From contig JBARXY010000014.1 in assembly GCA_049647585.1 (NCBI GenBank), forward strand, positions 35,774 to 99,773: a stretch of 64,000 nt of DNA, read 5' to 3'. Shown in pieces: positions 1 to 7,818 of this stretch. Each line of letters opens with the position of its first letter. Position 1 is the stretch's first letter. A program made the position numbers and the translations under genes. The DNA comes from JAGQSZ01 sp049647585 (lineage in GTDB: Bacteria > Actinomycetota > Acidimicrobiia > Acidimicrobiales > Microtrichaceae). The notes below the pieces were generated by a model. It worked only from the letters and a program-made list of their open reading frames with translations, was not told where the DNA came from and searched no databases.

Positions 1-21
1 GCAGTTGGAGGATCACGCACG

Positions 22-1323
22 TTGATTGAAGGATCTGGCGACCAGCAGAGCAGCCGACGCTCCGACGCGGGCGAGGTAGGTCGGGCCGGCGTTTCCACCG
101 ACGATGACTCAGCTGCGAGGGGATGGGTTATACCCCCCGGCGGTTCCAAGGTCGATGCGCTGTTCCTCGTATCGACCGAGAGGCTGGGTATCGGCCGGAG
201 CGAGTCGACCGACCCTCCGATCTGGTTCGATCTGACCAGGGTTCTAAAGCTCGACGCGATAGGCGAACCAGACCGAGGGCTGCTCCAGGTGGAACTCGTG
301 ATGGATGACGACACAGTGGTCGCCGCCGGCTGGCCCGAGGCGTTCTGCAACAAGGTTGTCGAGGCGCTGTCAGCGACCCGATCGACCCCAGCGCCAGCGG
401 GCTCGGACGTACCGGATCATTCGGGAGTCCCCGGCTCGGGCCTCCCCAAGTCCGATCAATCACAGCCTGATCAGCCCCAACACTCCCTGTCAGTTGAAGA
501 TCACCCGGAGTCGCCGTTCAGCGCAAAGCCTGTGGTGAGGCGACGCTCGCGCAACCGGCGCAATGGTGGCGAGAATGCCGCGGCCAATTCTGAGAGCGCC
601 GTCGAACCCAGTGTCACGAGCCAGAACACTCCCGCCCACGACGGGTCAGCTCAGGACGGGGCAACTCAGGACGGGGCAACTCAGGACGGGGCAGGCCAGA
701 TTGCTTCCGTCGAACCTTCCGATGCGCCGATAGTGGGAGAGTTCGCTGCTGTCAGCGGCGAATCCAACGACGAGTCTGCTGACAAATCCGGTGACAAGTC
801 GGGCGAATCCGACAAGGGAACCGGAAGCGAGTCCGGCAATGAAACCAGTAGCGCAGCTGTCGGCGAACCCACAGGCGAACTGGCAACAGATTCCGCCGCA
901 GCGGCGCCTTCGAGCGCCAGGTCCTCTACGGACCCCGTCGACCACGCACGAGCCGCGGTTGGGGCCGCCCGGCGCAACGCAGCACTTGAATTGGAGGACG
1001 TCACCTACCTGGGCGGTCTTCCCGGCCAGACGAAACGACGTAAGCGGTGCACCGCGACTCTCACCATGGATGGTTTCGAACTGAAAGGTCCGGCCGATCT
1101 GTCAGTCCAAATGGACTGGGAATCGGTCAAGTCGATCGAGACCCAGAATTCCGATGAGGCCAGGTTCCGCACGAACACGAAGATCCACCGGGATTCATCG
1201 GCCCTGGTGATCGCCTGCGAAGACGGGCTCACGCTGATACTCGAAGCCCGGGACTGCCCGACGGTTCCGCTGCGCGCGGCGATCAGTCAACTGCTTGGCG
1301 AGTTGTCGGTAGAGGTCGTGTGA
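22..1323 (+). CDS. Hypothetical protein with disordered central region
   Basis: I do not recognise this 433-residue protein. Residues about 30-115 and about 320-433 look folded and may be two related beta-rich modules; the N-terminal one reads like a PH/GRAM-type fold, but this is a guess. Residues about 120-310 are low complexity, rich in Ser, Asp, Gly and Glu, with the run QDGAT repeated. The start is a TTG preceded by a TGGAGG-like ribosome site about 11 nt upstream. The frame stays open to the window edge, so the true start could lie outside. It precedes aroK by 13 nt and may share its transcript. Confidence 0.6.
   Translation: MIEGSGDQQSSRRSDAGEVGRAGVSTDDDSAARGWVIPPGGSKVDALFLVSTERLGIGRSESTDPPIWFDLTRVLKLDAIGEPDRGLLQVELVMDDDTVVAAGWPEAFCNKVVEALSATRSTPAPAGSDVPDHSGVPGSGLPKSDQSQPDQPQHSLSVEDHPESPFSAKPVVRRRSRNRRNGGENAAANSESAVEPSVTSQNTPAHDGSAQDGATQDGATQDGAGQIASVEPSDAPIVGEFAAVSGESNDESADKSGDKSGESDKGTGSESGNETSSAAVGEPTGELATDSAAAAPSSARSSTDPVDHARAAVGAARRNAALELEDVTYLGGLPGQTKRRKRCTATLTMDGFELKGPADLSVQMDWESVKSIETQNSDEARFRTNTKIHRDSSALVIACEDGLTLILEARDCPTVPLRAAISQLLGELSVEVV
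651..695 (+). repeat. 15-nt in-frame tandem repeat (x3)
   Basis: Three adjacent 15-nt units (651-665, 666-680, 681-695) differ only in the last two bases of the third. They encode the QDGAT repeats in the disordered part of the first gene. The unit length preserves the reading frame. Confidence 0.9.
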
Positions 1324-1336
1324 ACGACGTGGTGCC

Positions 1337-1876
1337 GTGAGCAACGGGGAGCCCGTGCCCAAAGCGCCATCACGCTCGATCGCTCTTGTCGGCCTGTCCG
1401 GTACCGGCAAGTCGACAATTGCACCCCTACTCGCATCCCGCCTCGGCTACGGCGATTCGGTGGATCTGGATCGCCTGATCGAGCAGCGTTTCGGCCGAAG
1501 CGTCGATGAGATATTTGCCGAGGACGGCGAAGCGACGTTTCGTCGCGCCGAGGCAGACGCACTGGCCGAAGCCCTTGCCGGGCCGCCGGTGGTGATCGCA
1601 ACCGGTGGAGGCATCGTGTTGCAGCAGGACAACCGAGCGTTGCTGCGGTCCAAGGCAACCGTGGTCTGGCTGAGAGCGTCGCCTGCTCACCTAGCCGAAC
1701 GGCTCGCCGACACCACAGAGGCGCGGCCGTTGCTTGCCGGTGATGCACAGTTCGCACTTGACCGCCTTGCCAGTGAACGTGAGGCGCTCTATTCCGAGGT
1801 CGCCGATCGAACAGTTGATGTCGAAGGCATGGACGTCGCTTCCGTGCTCGCGGAAGTGATAAGAGAAGTCGGATGA
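1337..1876 (+). CDS. aroK: Shikimate kinase
   Basis: This 179-residue enzyme phosphorylates shikimate at the 3-hydroxyl with ATP, in the cytoplasmic route to chorismate. The Walker A loop GLSGTGKST is at residues 19-27, the shikimate-binding DLD segment is near 43-45, and the family GGG motif is at 90-92. Length is normal for the family. The called GTG has no obvious ribosome site; an in-frame GTG at 1355 follows GGGGAG by 3 nt and is an alternative. The stop overlaps the aroB start as ATGA, showing translational coupling in an aroK-aroB-aroQ unit. Confidence 0.95.
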   Translation: MSNGEPVPKAPSRSIALVGLSGTGKSTIAPLLASRLGYGDSVDLDRLIEQRFGRSVDEIFAEDGEATFRRAEADALAEALAGPPVVIATGGGIVLQQDNRALLRSKATVVWLRASPAHLAERLADTTEARPLLAGDAQFALDRLASEREALYSEVADRTVDVEGMDVASVLAEVIREVG

Positions 1877-2880
1877 TCACCTACACCGTCTCGCTACCAG
1901 ATGGTCGGAACTATCCGGTCCTGATAGGCGACGGCGCCCGAACCGAACTCGCATCGTTGGTTCCCGAACGCGCATCTCGAGTCGCGGTCGTGACCCAGTC
2001 GTCTGTCCCGGTCGAAGTGCAGACCGGGCGCGAACAGAAGGTCTTCCAGATAGGCGACGGCGAGTCGTTCAAGACTCTGGCCACCATCGAGTCGCTGTGT
2101 TCGAGCTTCGCGGAGTGGGGGCTCACCCGTGCCGACTGTGTCGTCGGTGTCGGGGGTGGGCTCGTGACCGACGTCGCCGGCTTCGCCGCGGCGGTCTATC
2201 ACCGGGGACTTCCGGTCGTACACGTCGCAACGACCCTGCTCGGTCAGATAGATGCCTCGATAGGCGGCAAGACCGGAGTGAACCTTCCCCAGGGAAAGAA
2301 CCTCGTCGGCGCCTACTGGCAGCCGAGTGCAGTCATCTGTGACACCGCCACTCTCCAGTCCCTCCCGCCACGCGAGTGGCGTTGTGGTTTGGGCGAGTTG
2401 GCCAAGTACCACTGGTTGGGCGGTGGTCGACTCGACGAACTGCCACTCGACGAGCGGGTCGCCGAATGCGTTCGCATAAAGGCCGAGGTTGTGGCATCGG
2501 ATGAACGCGAGACCGGCCGACGCGCGATCCTCAACTACGGCCACACCTTGGCGCACGCGATCGAAGTGGCAGGCCGACACGACCTCAAGCACGGCGAAGC
2601 TGTTGCCATCGGACTCATCTACGCGGCCGAACTCGCCAGGCGACTGGGTCGGATCGGTGATGACGAAGTCCGTGAGCATCGTCGGGTAGTCGCGGGATAT
2701 GACCTGCCGACCACGCTTCCGGCCGGCCTTGACGATGACGAGCTGATGCACCTGATGTCGCGGGACAAGAAGGTCCTCGACCACGGCTTGACGTTCGCAC
2801 TCGATGGCAGCGATGGTGTCGAAGTGGTCAACTCGGTGGATCCACAAATTGTCTTGGAAACCCTGGAGGCTGTTCGATGA
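1873..2880 (+). CDS. aroB: 3-dehydroquinate synthase
   Basis: This 335-residue NAD- and metal-dependent enzyme cyclises DAHP to 3-dehydroquinate, the second shikimate-pathway step. The glycine-rich NAD-binding segment GGGLVTDVAGF lies near residues 92-105, followed by the family stretch with IDASIGGKTGVN and the metal-ligand region around NYGHTLAHAIE and HGEAVAIG. It is slightly shorter than many homologues but no motif is missing. It overlaps aroK upstream and aroQ downstream by 4 nt each (ATGA). Confidence 0.96.
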   Translation: MITYTVSLPDGRNYPVLIGDGARTELASLVPERASRVAVVTQSSVPVEVQTGREQKVFQIGDGESFKTLATIESLCSSFAEWGLTRADCVVGVGGGLVTDVAGFAAAVYHRGLPVVHVATTLLGQIDASIGGKTGVNLPQGKNLVGAYWQPSAVICDTATLQSLPPREWRCGLGELAKYHWLGGGRLDELPLDERVAECVRIKAEVVASDERETGRRAILNYGHTLAHAIEVAGRHDLKHGEAVAIGLIYAAELARRLGRIGDDEVREHRRVVAGYDLPTTLPAGLDDDELMHLMSRDKKVLDHGLTFALDGSDGVEVVNSVDPQIVLETLEAVR

Positions 2881-3452
2881 CCGACGAAACCCCCGGCGGC
2901 GCCCCCGACGAAACCCAGGACTTGGATGGGCAGGACATGATCGTTGCCAACACGGCCTCGGATCTGGTCACGGAGGCGTCCCACGACGTCGCCCGGACCG
3001 GAGTTGGACCCGAACGACGGGTCCTACTTCTCAACGGTGTCAACCTGGGACTGCTCGGCACACGTGAGCCAGCGATCTATGGAACCGATCGTTTGGATGA
3101 CCATGTTGCTCGGGCCACCCGAGCGGCCCATGAGGCAGGGATGGAAATTGACCATCTGCAGTCGGATTCCGAAAGCGCTCTGGTCGGCGCCATAGCCGCA
3201 GCCAGGCGGACCCATGCCGCAATCATCATCAACCCCGGCGCCTTCACCCACTATTCCTGGGCGATCCACGACGCCCTCGCGGCCTTCGACGGCCCCGTGG
3301 TCGAACTTCACCTGTCGAATCCGATCTCCAGGGAGGCCTGGCGGCACACCTCCGTCGTTAGCCCCGTGGCGACGGCGCTGATTGCGGGGATGGGTGGTGC
3401 GGGCTACGAAATGGCAGTCCTGGCCGTCGCGCATCTGCTGGCGAACTCCTAG
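2877..3452 (+). CDS. aroQ: Type II 3-dehydroquinate dehydratase
   Basis: This enzyme removes water from 3-dehydroquinate to give 3-dehydroshikimate. The core begins near residue 48 with VLLLNGVNLGLLGTREPAIYG, which carries the catalytic Arg and Tyr of the type II family. The segment INPGAFTHYSWAIHDAL and the catalytic His in ELHLSNP follow. About 45 acidic, low-complexity residues precede the core and are unusual for a family of about 145 residues. Translation may start at the coupled ATG (2877) or at an internal ATG (2938), which would shorten that tail. Confidence 0.94.
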   Translation: MTDETPGGAPDETQDLDGQDMIVANTASDLVTEASHDVARTGVGPERRVLLLNGVNLGLLGTREPAIYGTDRLDDHVARATRAAHEAGMEIDHLQSDSESALVGAIAAARRTHAAIIINPGAFTHYSWAIHDALAAFDGPVVELHLSNPISREAWRHTSVVSPVATALIAGMGGAGYEMAVLAVAHLLANS

Positions 3453-3464
3453 CGTCGACAGACC

Positions 3465-3470
3465 TACGCT
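3465..3470 (+). promoter_or_regulatory. Leaderless -10 element for the M24 peptidase gene
   Basis: TACGCT lies exactly 6 nt before the ATG at 3477 and no ribosome site is visible. This matches the TAnnnT-N6/7-start arrangement of actinobacterial leaderless transcripts. No good -35 hexamer is seen. Confidence 0.5.
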
Positions 3471-3476
3471 GTTGGG

Positions 3477-4631
3477 ATGGCAGTGACCGAACACGTCGTC
3501 CCCGATTTCGCCCCCGATGCGCTACCTCCGATGGATGTTGCGGCACGGATCGACAGACTGCGGAAGCTGTTCGAACAGTCCCAGATCGACGCCCTGCTCG
3601 TCACGAACCTGGTGAACGTCCGCTACCTCTGTGGGTTCACCGGTTCGGCCGGACTCCTGCTGATCACCCCTGACGAGGCGGTTTTCGTGAGCGACGGCCG
3701 CTACAGGGACCAGAGCGCAGCCGAGTTGTCCGGAGCCGGAGTGAACGCCCGGATCGACATCGTCGGAGCCGACCCTGACTCGGCCATCGCCGACGCCGTC
3801 AGAGCGGCAGGAGTCAAGCGTCTGGGACTCGAGGAGCAGTCGGTGTCGTGGGCGCTGCAGCGTCGTTGGGACTCCGAGTTGTTCACCGGCGGAAATTTGG
3901 TCCCCACGGGAGGACTCGTCGAGGAGCTCAGGCTCGTCAAGGAACCGGCCGAGTCGGCTCGGATCCGCTCGGCCTGCGCGATTGCGGACCGGGCGCTCAT
4001 GGACGTCCGCCACCGCCTCGCCGACGGACCGACCGAGATCGAGTTCGGACTGGAGCTCGATGCACGGATGCGTCAACTGGGTGCTGCGGACGTGAGCTTC
4101 GAGACGATCGTGGCGTCCGGTCCCAACGGTGCCAAACCCCATCACCACCCGTCTCGCCGTCAGATCGTCGAGGGCGACCTGGTCGTCATCGACTTCGGCG
4201 CGCTGGTCGACGGCTACCACTCCGACATGACACGGACCCTTGCTGTCGGCGACATCGGCCCGCAGCGCCAGAAGATGTTCGACGTGGTCATCGAATCCCA
4301 GCAGGCCGGCGTGGACGCCGTCGCACAGGGGGTAGAGGCATCGGCTGTAGACGCGGCCTGTCGGGCTGTCATCGACGATGCCGGTTGGGGCGATGCATTC
4401 CTCCACGGCACCGGTCATGGTGTGGGCCTCGATATCCACGAGGAGCCGAGGGTTTCGAGCCGATCGGCTGCTACCCTCGTCGCCGGTCACGTGGTGACTG
4501 TGGAACCCGGTGTCTACCTTCCGGATTTGGGCGGCGTCCGCATCGAGGACACGCTGCTGGTCACCGAGGACGGTTCCGATCGTCTCACTCGTGCCACCAA
4601 AGACCCCTCAGTAGACGCCTCCATCGGCTGA
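3477..4631 (+). CDS. pepQ: M24 family Xaa-Pro aminopeptidase/dipeptidase
   Basis: This 384-residue cytoplasmic metallopeptidase should release N-terminal residues before proline or cleave Xaa-Pro dipeptides. Residues about 15-145 form the creatinase-like N-terminal domain. The pita-bread catalytic domain follows with the five metal ligands visible: Asp in VVIDFGALVDG, Asp in YHSDMTRT, His in HGTGHGVG, Glu in VTVEPGVY and Glu in GVRIEDT. PepP and PepQ cannot be separated from sequence alone. It sits between aroQ and efp, the same neighbourhood I recall in mycobacteria. Confidence 0.88.
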   Translation: MAVTEHVVPDFAPDALPPMDVAARIDRLRKLFEQSQIDALLVTNLVNVRYLCGFTGSAGLLLITPDEAVFVSDGRYRDQSAAELSGAGVNARIDIVGADPDSAIADAVRAAGVKRLGLEEQSVSWALQRRWDSELFTGGNLVPTGGLVEELRLVKEPAESARIRSACAIADRALMDVRHRLADGPTEIEFGLELDARMRQLGAADVSFETIVASGPNGAKPHHHPSRRQIVEGDLVVIDFGALVDGYHSDMTRTLAVGDIGPQRQKMFDVVIESQQAGVDAVAQGVEASAVDAACRAVIDDAGWGDAFLHGTGHGVGLDIHEEPRVSSRSAATLVAGHVVTVEPGVYLPDLGGVRIEDTLLVTEDGSDRLTRATKDPSVDASIG

Positions 4632-4633
4632 TC

Positions 4634-4649
4634 CCGGCACGACTGCCGG
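4634..4649 (+). terminator. Short hairpin after the M24 peptidase gene
   Basis: CCGGCA and TGCCGG form a perfect 6-bp stem with a CGAC loop, 2 nt after the peptidase stop. No T-run follows, so it is at best a U-less terminator or an mRNA-end structure. Confidence 0.3.
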
Positions 4650-4701
4650 AATCTCCGACCCAATTCGAACGCGAACAGCAAGCACAGAACGGATCCAATC
4701 C

Positions 4702-5271
4702 ATGGCGCAGATCTCCACATCAGACTTCAAGACAGGAATGAGCATCGACATCGATGAGGGGCTCTTCCAGATCGTGGATTTCCAGCACGTCAAGCCCGGA
4801 AAGGGCGGAGCGTTCGTCCGTAGCACACTCAAAAACATCCGCAACGGTGGAGTCCTCGAAAAGACGTTCCGTGCCGGCGAAAAGATGGAACGGGCCATCA
4901 TCGACAAGCGTGAGATGCAACTGCTCTACCGCGACGGCAACGACTACATCTTCATGGACAACTCCACATACGACCAGCTGAACGTCCCCGAGGCGACCCT
5001 CGGGGATGCGACCAACTATCTGGTCGACAACTCGCTCGTGAACCTCATGATGTACGACGACGAGATCGTCGGGGTTGACATGGCCGCAGCGGTTGAACTG
5101 GTCATTGCCGAGACTGAACCCGGCGAGAAGGGTGACCGCGTCTCAGGCGCGAAGAAGCCCGCGACGCTCGAGACCGGGCTGGTCATCCAGGTTCCGTTGT
5201 TCATCAACCCCGGCGAGCGGGTCAAGGTCGACACACGCTCAGGCGACTTCCTTTCCCGAGCTTCAGGGTGA
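4702..5271 (+). CDS. efp: Elongation factor P
   Basis: EF-P binds stalled ribosomes between the P and E sites and helps synthesis of polyproline stretches. The 189-residue protein has the expected three beta-barrel domains. The conserved lysine at the tip of domain I is in KPGKGGAFVR, near residue 34, the usual modification site, although no modifying enzyme is encoded in the window. The C-terminal signature around NPGERVKVDTRSGDFLSRA is intact. The stop overlaps the nusB start as GTGA, so nusB is translationally coupled. Confidence 0.97.
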   Translation: MAQISTSDFKTGMSIDIDEGLFQIVDFQHVKPGKGGAFVRSTLKNIRNGGVLEKTFRAGEKMERAIIDKREMQLLYRDGNDYIFMDNSTYDQLNVPEATLGDATNYLVDNSLVNLMMYDDEIVGVDMAAAVELVIAETEPGEKGDRVSGAKKPATLETGLVIQVPLFINPGERVKVDTRSGDFLSRASG

Positions 5272-5939
5272 CCAGCGACAGCTCGCGCCCTCGCAGTTCG
5301 AGCACCGACTCAGGCACCGATAGCTCAGGCACCGACGACTCAGGCACCGACAACTCGAGCTCTGACCCCTCGGACGCCGCAGCCCACTCGGACGCCGCAG
5401 CCCCCTCGGACGCCGCAGCGATAAACGAGCCCGAAACTCAGAAACAACCCGAGTTGTTGAGCAAGAGCGCTCTTGACACCGTCCTCGACCCGGAAGCTGT
5501 GGTCGAGTCGGTGTCCCTCAGCGAGCAGCCAAAGCTCCGCACTGTCATCGGTGGACGTCACGAGGCCCGCGAGCGGGCGGTCCACCTGCTCTATGAGAGC
5601 CAGATCAAGAAGCAACCTGTCGAAGATGTCCTGGCGGCGCAGGTGCTCGCACCCGATACCTACGCAACAGAACTGTTGCGGGGCGTGGAGCAGAATCGGG
5701 AAGAAATCGACGAGGTGATCAGTCGCCTTGCCCGGGGTTGGACCATCGAGAGGATGGCGACGATGGACGTCGTCGTTCTGCGGGTTGCGTTGTTCGAGTT
5801 GCTGCATCGACCCGATGTTCCCCGAGGAGTCGTGCTCGCAGAGGCGGTCGATCTTGCGGGCCAGTACGGCACCGACGATTCATCCAAGTTCGTCAACGGT
5901 CTCCTCTCGGCAGCGGCGGACGAGATCCGCCCAGCCTGA
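5268..5939 (+). CDS. nusB: Transcription antitermination factor NusB, with long N-terminal tail
   Basis: NusB binds boxA RNA with NusE and supports antitermination in rRNA operons. The all-helical NusB domain occupies about residues 96-223, starting at RHEARERAVHLLYE and ending with the typical SSKFVNGLLSA segment. About 95 residues of Ser/Asp/Ala-rich, probably disordered sequence precede it; most NusB proteins of about 140 residues lack such a tail. The tail is built from two blocks of tandem DNA repeats. The GTG start overlaps the efp stop; no other start near the folded domain is obviously better. Confidence 0.9.
   Translation: MTSDSSRPRSSSTDSGTDSSGTDDSGTDNSSSDPSDAAAHSDAAAPSDAAAINEPETQKQPELLSKSALDTVLDPEAVVESVSLSEQPKLRTVIGGRHEARERAVHLLYESQIKKQPVEDVLAAQVLAPDTYATELLRGVEQNREEIDEVISRLARGWTIERMATMDVVVLRVALFELLHRPDVPRGVVLAEAVDLAGQYGTDDSSKFVNGLLSAAADEIRPA
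5308..5352 (+). repeat. 15-nt in-frame tandem repeat (x3) in nusB
   Basis: Three 15-nt units based on CTCAGGCACCGA (5308-5322, 5323-5337, 5338-5352) encode the SGTD repeats of the NusB tail. Confidence 0.85.
5370..5423 (+). repeat. 18-nt in-frame tandem repeat (x3) in nusB
   Basis: Three 18-nt units beginning TCGGACGCCGCAGC (5370-5387, 5388-5405, 5406-5423) encode the SDAAA repeats, a second, independent expansion within the same tail. Confidence 0.85.
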
Positions 5940-6010
5940 TAGGCGCCTCCGCCCACCTCAACGACAGCCAGAACGGCCCCTAAGTGGCTCTGCAACCGAG
6001 TTCTCAGATT

Positions 6011-6036
6011 TTGATGGGCGTCGAGAGTGCTAATGT
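6011..6036 (+). promoter_or_regulatory. Candidate promoter of the pyr operon
   Basis: TAATGT at 6031-6036 with an upstream TGC (extended -10) and TTGATG at 6011-6016 could form a promoter. The 14-nt spacer is short. It lies just ahead of the PyrR-binding hairpin and would start transcription near 6043. Confidence 0.35.
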
Positions 6037-6040
6037 GATC

Positions 6041-6079
6041 GTCTGTACGTGAAGGAAGTCCCGAGAGGCTTCTACGGAC
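6041..6079 (+). promoter_or_regulatory. PyrR-binding RNA hairpin
   Basis: Positions 6057-6070 match the PyrR anti-antiterminator consensus ARUCCNGNGAGGYU at all 14 positions. The motif lies in the loop of a hairpin: GTCTGTA (6041-6047) pairs with TACGGAC (6073-6079), CGT (6048-6050) is a one-sided bulge, and GAAG (6051-6054) pairs with CTTC (6069-6072). The pyrR ribosome site GAAAGG (6081-6086) follows directly and no terminator hairpin is seen. This fits UMP-dependent translational repression as described for mycobacteria, rather than attenuation. Confidence 0.85.
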
Positions 6080-6094
6080 GGAAAGGTGCTGCCG

Positions 6095-6679
6095 ATGGCA
6101 GAACGCGAGCGAAGGATGACGCGCCCCTACGGGGGCGTTTTTATTGCCCGGTCACGGGTGATGGACGCTGAAGACATCCATCGGGCGCTTCGCCGAATGG
6201 CACACGAGATCCTCGAACGGAACCAGGGCCTCGACGAACTGGTCCTGATCGGGCTTCAGACCGGCGGAGTTCAACTCGCCCACGCGCTGGCCTCCGCCCT
6301 CGAGGACATCGAGGAACTGGAAGAGGGCGACGGGGGAGTGGTTGTCGGGACCCTCGACGTGGCGCTGTACCGCGACGACATCGGAATCAGGCCGGTGCTT
6401 CCCGAGGAAGTGACCGACATCCCGGTGGACCTGGATTCGAAGATCGTCATACTCGTCGACGACGTGCTCTTCACCGGTCGGACAATTCGTGCGGCACTCG
6501 ACGCGGTGATCGACTTCGGTCGCCCCAAGATCGTGCAGCTTGCGGTGATGGTCGACCGGGGACATCGAGAGCTCCCGATCCGCCCCGATTTCGTCGGGAA
6601 GAACCTGCCCACCCGGCGCGACGAACTTGTCGATGTGACCATGACCGGCGTCGAACTCGGCGAGCTGCAGAAGCCGTGA
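6095..6679 (+). CDS. pyrR: PyrR, pyrimidine operon regulator / uracil phosphoribosyltransferase
   Basis: PyrR senses UMP and UTP, binds pyr mRNA and often keeps uracil phosphoribosyltransferase activity. The 194-residue protein has the type I PRTase fold, with the PRPP-binding loop VILVDDVLFTGRT at residues 118-130 and the C-terminal family end GKNLPTRRDELVDV. The ATG at 6095 is chosen because GAAAGG lies 8 nt upstream; a GTG at 6086 overlaps that site. It heads the pyr operon and overlaps pyrB as GTGA. Confidence 0.95.
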   Translation: MAERERRMTRPYGGVFIARSRVMDAEDIHRALRRMAHEILERNQGLDELVLIGLQTGGVQLAHALASALEDIEELEEGDGGVVVGTLDVALYRDDIGIRPVLPEEVTDIPVDLDSKIVILVDDVLFTGRTIRAALDAVIDFGRPKIVQLAVMVDRGHRELPIRPDFVGKNLPTRRDELVDVTMTGVELGELQKP

Positions 6680-7818
6680 GCGCCAGGCATCTGCTCGCCA
6701 TCCCGGATCTCGACCGTGAGGAGATCGAAGAACTGCTCGATCTGACCGATACCTTCGTCGAGGTCGGCAGACGTGCGATACCGAAGGTCCCTGCGCTGCG
6801 AGGACGCACGGTGGTTTCATTGTTCTACGAGGACTCGACCCGTACTCGGCTCAGCTTCGAAACGGCCGCAAAGCGCCTTTCCGCTGACACGATGTCCTTT
6901 GCGGTCTCGTCGTCCTCGGTGAACAAGGGTGAATCGGTCCGCGACACGATCGAGACGATCGAGGCAATGGGTATCGACGCAGTGGTGGTCAGGCACCGTT
7001 CATCCGGGGTGCCTGCCCAGATCGCCCGTTGGACCAATGCTGCTGTGATCAACGCCGGCGACGGATGGCATCAACATCCGACCCAGGCGCTACTGGACGC
7101 ATACACGGCACGGACCCATCTAGGGTCACTTGAGGGTCGTCACGTCGCGATCGTCGGCGACATCAAGCACTCCCGGGTTGCCCGGTCGAATATCGAGATC
7201 TTCACCGCTCTCGGCGCCCGGGTCACGCTGGTGGCTCCCCGGACGTTGCTTCCCACCGCAACGTCAGCGTGGTCGGTCGAAGTGAGTCAGGATCTGGATT
7301 CCCTTCTCGGCGACATTGACGTCTGCTATCTGCTGCGGATGCAACAGGAACGCATGACCGAGGCGCTGGTGCCCTCACTACGGGAGTACACCACGACCTT
7401 CGGGCTGACTACCGAGCGTGCTCGCCGACTGAGCCCCAAAGCGTTGATCATGCATCCCGGCCCGATGAACCGCGGTGTCGAGATCGCCGGCGACGTCGCC
7501 GATCAGCCGAATGCCGTGATCACCGAACAAGTCTCCAACGGCGTAGCTGTGAGGATGGCGGTGCTGTTCATGCTGCTCGGATCAGGCCGTCATCTGAGCC
7601 CGGAAGTCGGAACGGAACCCACAGAGGCCAGCACCGGGGCCGGAACGGAACCCACAGAGGCCAGCACCGGGGCCGGGACGGAACCCACAGAGGCCAGCGC
7701 GGCGGCCGGAACCGAAGCCGACGCCGAGATCGACGCCGAGATCGACGCCGAGGCCATCGATGCCGACCCCCTCGATGCCGACCCCATCGCTACCCAGATT
7801 TCCGAGGAGCAGTCGTGA
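6676..7818 (+). CDS. pyrB: Aspartate carbamoyltransferase catalytic chain, with repetitive C-terminal tail
   Basis: ATCase condenses carbamoyl phosphate with aspartate, the first committed pyrimidine step. The carbamoyl-phosphate motif STRTR is in FYEDSTRTRLSFETA near residue 55, HQHPTQALLDAYT is near 132, and HPGPMNRGVEI is near 257. The enzyme core ends near residue 306. A tail of about 70 acidic residues follows, built from three 11-residue repeats (GTEPTEASTGA) and then Asp/Ala/Glu runs; catalytic chains normally lack it. No pyrI gene is present. The stop overlaps pyrC (GTGA). Confidence 0.95.
   Translation: MSARHLLAIPDLDREEIEELLDLTDTFVEVGRRAIPKVPALRGRTVVSLFYEDSTRTRLSFETAAKRLSADTMSFAVSSSSVNKGESVRDTIETIEAMGIDAVVVRHRSSGVPAQIARWTNAAVINAGDGWHQHPTQALLDAYTARTHLGSLEGRHVAIVGDIKHSRVARSNIEIFTALGARVTLVAPRTLLPTATSAWSVEVSQDLDSLLGDIDVCYLLRMQQERMTEALVPSLREYTTTFGLTTERARRLSPKALIMHPGPMNRGVEIAGDVADQPNAVITEQVSNGVAVRMAVLFMLLGSGRHLSPEVGTEPTEASTGAGTEPTEASTGAGTEPTEASAAAGTEADAEIDAEIDAEAIDADPLDADPIATQISEEQS
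7609..7707 (+). repeat. 33-nt in-frame tandem repeat (x3) in pyrB
   Basis: Units at 7609-7641 and 7642-7674 are identical; 7675-7707 has a few changes. They encode the 11-residue repeats of the PyrB tail. Near-identity implies a recent duplication. Confidence 0.95.

Noticed and set aside
6025..6033. GAGTGCTAA, half of a CIRCE (HrcA) operator upstream of pyrR
   Set aside because: The other half-site TTAGCACTC is absent at the required 9-nt spacing, and the gene is not a chaperone. Likely chance overlap with the promoter.
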